NCBI RefSeq assembly: GCF_048564905.1 | Contig: NW_027328872.1 | Coordinates: 620,001-684,000, forward strand | Reading direction: 5' to 3' | From: Vicugna pacos | Lineage: Eukaryota; Chordata; Mammalia; Artiodactyla; Camelidae | Length of the DNA: 64,000 nt | Shown here: positions 61,101-64,000 of the stretch, in pieces | How positions within the stretch are numbered: the first letter of the stretch is position 1 | Layout: each line of letters starts with the position of its first letter | The notes under the pieces: model-generated | Databases searched by the model: none | The model's input: only the letters and a program-made list of their open reading frames with translations | What the model was told of the DNA's origin: nothing | Program-made: the position numbers and the translations under genes

Positions 61101-63451
61101 TACTGTACTTCTTCATCTCTACTCTTCAGGTAATATCAGGTATCTAATGTAGATTTTTAGGGCTATGTTAAGTGAAAATTTTAGACTCTTGTCTCTACGC
61201 AATTCCAAGGGATTTCTGTGAGGACAATTTCTCCTAGACATTGATGCCATATTCTGTTCCTGTGTGTGTTGTCTGGTATATCTCCAATTGCTGGTGTTGC
61301 ATTTGTTGTGATGAACAACCCATACTATTTCGATTAGCATAACTTCATTTTGATTACGCTTATCTCACAATTCTGAAAGTGCGCAGGACACGGCCTCTTG
61401 TGGAAATGAGGATTCTAAAGGTTCTCAGCTCTGCATTCTGCTCTATGTCATTTTGGAGTGTTTCCAAAACAGCAAACTGAGAGTGCGCTTGTGCTTTGTA
61501 GTGCCACGGGAATGTCCCAATGAAAGCAGTTCTTCCCAGAGCTTCTCTGTCTACTGAAACACTAGTGGAAGCACATCCATGGATGTCACAAATCAGGGCC
61601 TGCTGGAATGATCCCGCAGACCGACCTTGGTGTCCTCGCTGCCGTACCGTGCCGGTGCCATCCAAAATGTAGCATCCGATTTTGGGAGATAGTGCTGAAG
61701 GATATGCTTCCTTTTCTCACGATGTGTACTTCGACCACTCTACCTTGTCCTATCATCCTTGTGGCACGGGTGCACGAAGGCCACCACAGAGCTGTTGCGC
61801 ATCCTGTGCCTCAAACCAAACCATAATCCCAGCCCAGGTTATGAATGTAGCAGATCCTAAGGCTTTTCATTCTGATTTCAAACACAAGGCCCCCTGGATC
61901 CCTCAGACCAGATGTACAATAGCTCTGATTCAGCCCCACATGTGCTCTATTGGCAAAATGCCCAATTGGTCCCTGGTCCTGCAGATGCACTGGGTGTGGC
62001 CATGGGACATATCGGTAATCTCAACCGCGCGAACAGTGTGGTTGATTTATCATTGGTACACTGTTCAGTTTGCTCTCTTGATTAGACCCACCACATCCCA
62101 CAACGCACTCCAGATCCCTGAGACTCAGCGTATGCCATCAACCGTAGCCCTATACCTCACTTACCGATGCTCCTGCTAACTGTAATTTGGCATCACGGAT
62201 CTTGGTCTCAGAATCAACTGTGGGGATATTTTGCGCTGGTTTCTTTGAGTTCTGTCAGCCAAGCATCTGCTGTGCACTCTTGTAATTCTCAGCACATCAC
62301 CTTCAATCTCATGCCTCCTGTCCACTTGAGAGGGTGCGTCCAAGTTAAACAGGGTTTCACCCTTGTTGGTCAGACCCTGCACTGGTTTCCATTCCCTGCT
62401 TTGCCTTCTCCTGCTTCCAGGTGTCCTGAGGCCTCATCCTGTCTTTGGAAGTAACAGACCTCTCTTCGGCAAGTGTCCTGTGCCAAAGGCTGGGTGAGTG
62501 GAGTTTTACATTTCTCTGTACAAGGGAGCACGTGAGTGCAGGTTGCACTTCTTCTCTGCCAACTGGGCATCGATGAATCAACACTATCCAGATACATTTC
62601 ACAGAAATGTGATATTTGCTTAGCTCTTGGTTTCTATACAGCCGTGGTGGGAGGGGTTGTCCAAAGAAACCTGTTTTGACATTGTGTTGATATCTCATTT
62701 GCAGTCTTTAAGAATTTTAACAGAATTCATTTCCATGTTTTGGGAGTTATACGAAAATGAAGTTATTTTTTGAAACACACTAAATCGACCTAGAAGCCAG
62801 ACTTGTCAATTTTGGTTACATTTTGTCAGCTCTACGGAAAACCTAGACAGATAGAATGCAAACTAGCAGTCCAAACTGTTAAAGGGGTCATGTCAGCTCT
62901 TTACTGTTGAAGCCTCCGAGACCAACAGGAACGATGAAATAACTATTGGAAACATGAAATAACCCCCAACCTTGGATACACTTTGGCATGTGGTGCCCTT
63001 TAGTCCTATTTGTCACCTACTGGCCAATGTTGGCATTTCAAGGGGTAACATCCCTCTCTAGGAAAATACAAGAGGAAACAAACCAAATATATACATTTAG
63101 GTTTGAATCCAAAACCACCTAGAGGCATTATAGCTAGGAGAACCCTGCTGCAGTTATGCTTGTCTATGGAGAACCAGGTGTTCTTCTATCAGTGATGAGA
63201 ACAGTTAATCTTCCGATCATGTTGGGTAAAGCCATTTAACGCAACCAAGTCTGCACCCACATGATATAGTGCCCCCGGGGGCTTGACTCAAGTGAAAGAC
63301 GATCCACATAAGCTGTGTCTTTAATGTCATTGGCGACTTTTACAGTACACTTCACTTTCTGACTTGTACTATTTACCTATACTGTCTTGAAAAACTGAGG
63401 CCTAATACAGATTCAAGTTCAGTCAAAGATTCCCCTCACTTACGACACTCC
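58160..63451. repeat. Macrosatellite unit 12 (5,292 bp)
   Basis: Full-length last complete unit. It carries a small cluster of private substitutions near 61702-61733 and shares GTGGATCCTC near 58511 with unit 1. No indel against the base unit was seen. Confidence 0.97.
60088..61059 (-). mobile_element. LINE-1 ORF1 fragment, antisense, decayed (unit 12)
   Basis: Same fragment. The C-terminal-domain frame is at 60313-60606. Confidence 0.78.
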
Positions 63452-64000
63452 CTTCACCCCAGGGAAGACATAAACACAACATCTGCTGAATCTAGCGGAA
63501 GGCCATCGTTTCTAGGTGTGAGCTAAGTATTCAATTCCTATCTATTTCAGCCGAGACTATTTGACCTTTAAGGAGTTCACTGTTGTTCACAGAGTGTGAA
63601 GCTGGAGGAACTCTGATTCTAGGAGGGACTTGCCCTTCTCCTAATGGCTTCATTGCCGCTCAGGTACTGAACCTTCAAAATGGATGCGTGAGTGTAGGGG
63701 AGGGAAGGGCAAGTGCTTGCTAGCTAGGCCCAAACCTGGGAAAAGGCTTACCTGGGCTTGGTGAATTTTGGTCTGAATGGCTTGGGAAGGCCCCTTGGGA
63801 CGTGTGGATTCTCACGACCTCTTCCAAGAACAGGAGCGTTTTGATCATCTCTGCCATCTCTTCTCTTGCACACGTCAGGGACCTTGGACCCGTTCTTGGA
63901 GAAGAGAATTGAGGAACTTCCTCAAGTCCACGTTGGCACTCCGTATGTTTCTGCCAGTATCAGCGAGGTTCAATATGTCTCCTGAATGTCTTTTGAGCCT
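63452..64000. repeat. Macrosatellite unit 13 (partial, first 549 bp)
   Basis: Starts with the same CTTCACCCCAGGGAAG phase mark and runs in register to the end of the window. The array therefore continues to the right. Confidence 0.96.

Noticed and set aside
1-64000. Centromeric satellite with CENP-B boxes
   Set aside because: The unit is far larger than typical alpha-type satellites, and I saw no match to the CENP-B box core on either strand in the stretches I scanned.
1-64000. Ribosomal DNA array
   Set aside because: Unit size and tandem layout are suggestive, but no 18S, 5.8S, 28S or 5S sequence is present and the DNA is AT-rich.
1-64000. CRISPR array, prokaryotic operons or phage
   Set aside because: There are no short regularly spaced repeats with unique spacers, no ribosome-binding-site/ORF organisation and no long ORFs. 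The L1 fragment marks mammalian DNA.
1-64000. Pure assembly artefact (one unit copied by the assembler)
   Set aside because: Units differ by many scattered substitutions and distinct 1 bp indels, and show structured sharing at three-unit spacing. A simple artefact would not produce this, though copy number still needs long-read confirmation.

Overview
The whole 64 kb window is one tandem array: a macrosatellite with a 5,292 bp base unit, repeated head to tail 12 full times plus 549 bp of a thirteenth. The window starts and ends inside the array, so both array edges and all single-copy flanks lie outside it. Taking the first base as phase, units begin at 1, 5292, 10540, 15832, 21124, 26413, 31706, 36998, 42288, 47578, 52870, 58160 and 63452. 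Units are 5,289-5,293 bp long, except unit 2 (5,248 bp), which has a 43 bp deletion. Apart from that and a handful of 1 bp indels, the copies differ only by scattered substitutions, roughly 1-2% by eye.

The organism is almost certainly a placental mammal. Each unit carries, on the minus strand, a decayed but recognisable piece of LINE-1 ORF1: the end of the coiled coil, the RRM-like middle and the C-terminal domain. Its residues look more like L1s of horses, artiodactyls and other non-rodent, non-primate mammals than like mouse or human L1. That lineage call is tentative. The chromosome cannot be told; sex-chromosome ampliconic, pericentromeric or subtelomeric positions are all possible.

Layout of one unit (unit 3, 10540-15831, as reference): 10540-11220 holds a minus-strand, coiled-coil-like, decayed reading frame next to a good minus-strand splice-donor match. 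11221-12467 is unassigned, with pyrimidine-tract/AG signals on the plus strand. 12468-13439 is the antisense L1 ORF1 fragment. 13440-13985 is unassigned. 13986-14880 is richer in CpG and contains the longest open frame (165 codons, plus strand), a minus-strand donor match and a plus-strand acceptor/donor pair. 14881-15831 is AT-rich non-coding DNA with a 12 bp GC palindrome. I see no intact protein gene, RNA gene, CRISPR array or bacterial feature.

The most informative signal is the pattern of variants between copies. Units 3 and 4 are almost identical from about 11.2 to 22.4 kb, at an offset of 5,292 bp. A block of about 11.2 kb (about 29.39-40.6 kb) recurs at about 45.26-56.5 kb, exactly three units away (15,872 bp). 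The tail of unit 8 is a patchwork of variants otherwise private to unit 5 and to units 3/4. Together these record recent unequal exchange and gene conversion in a living array.
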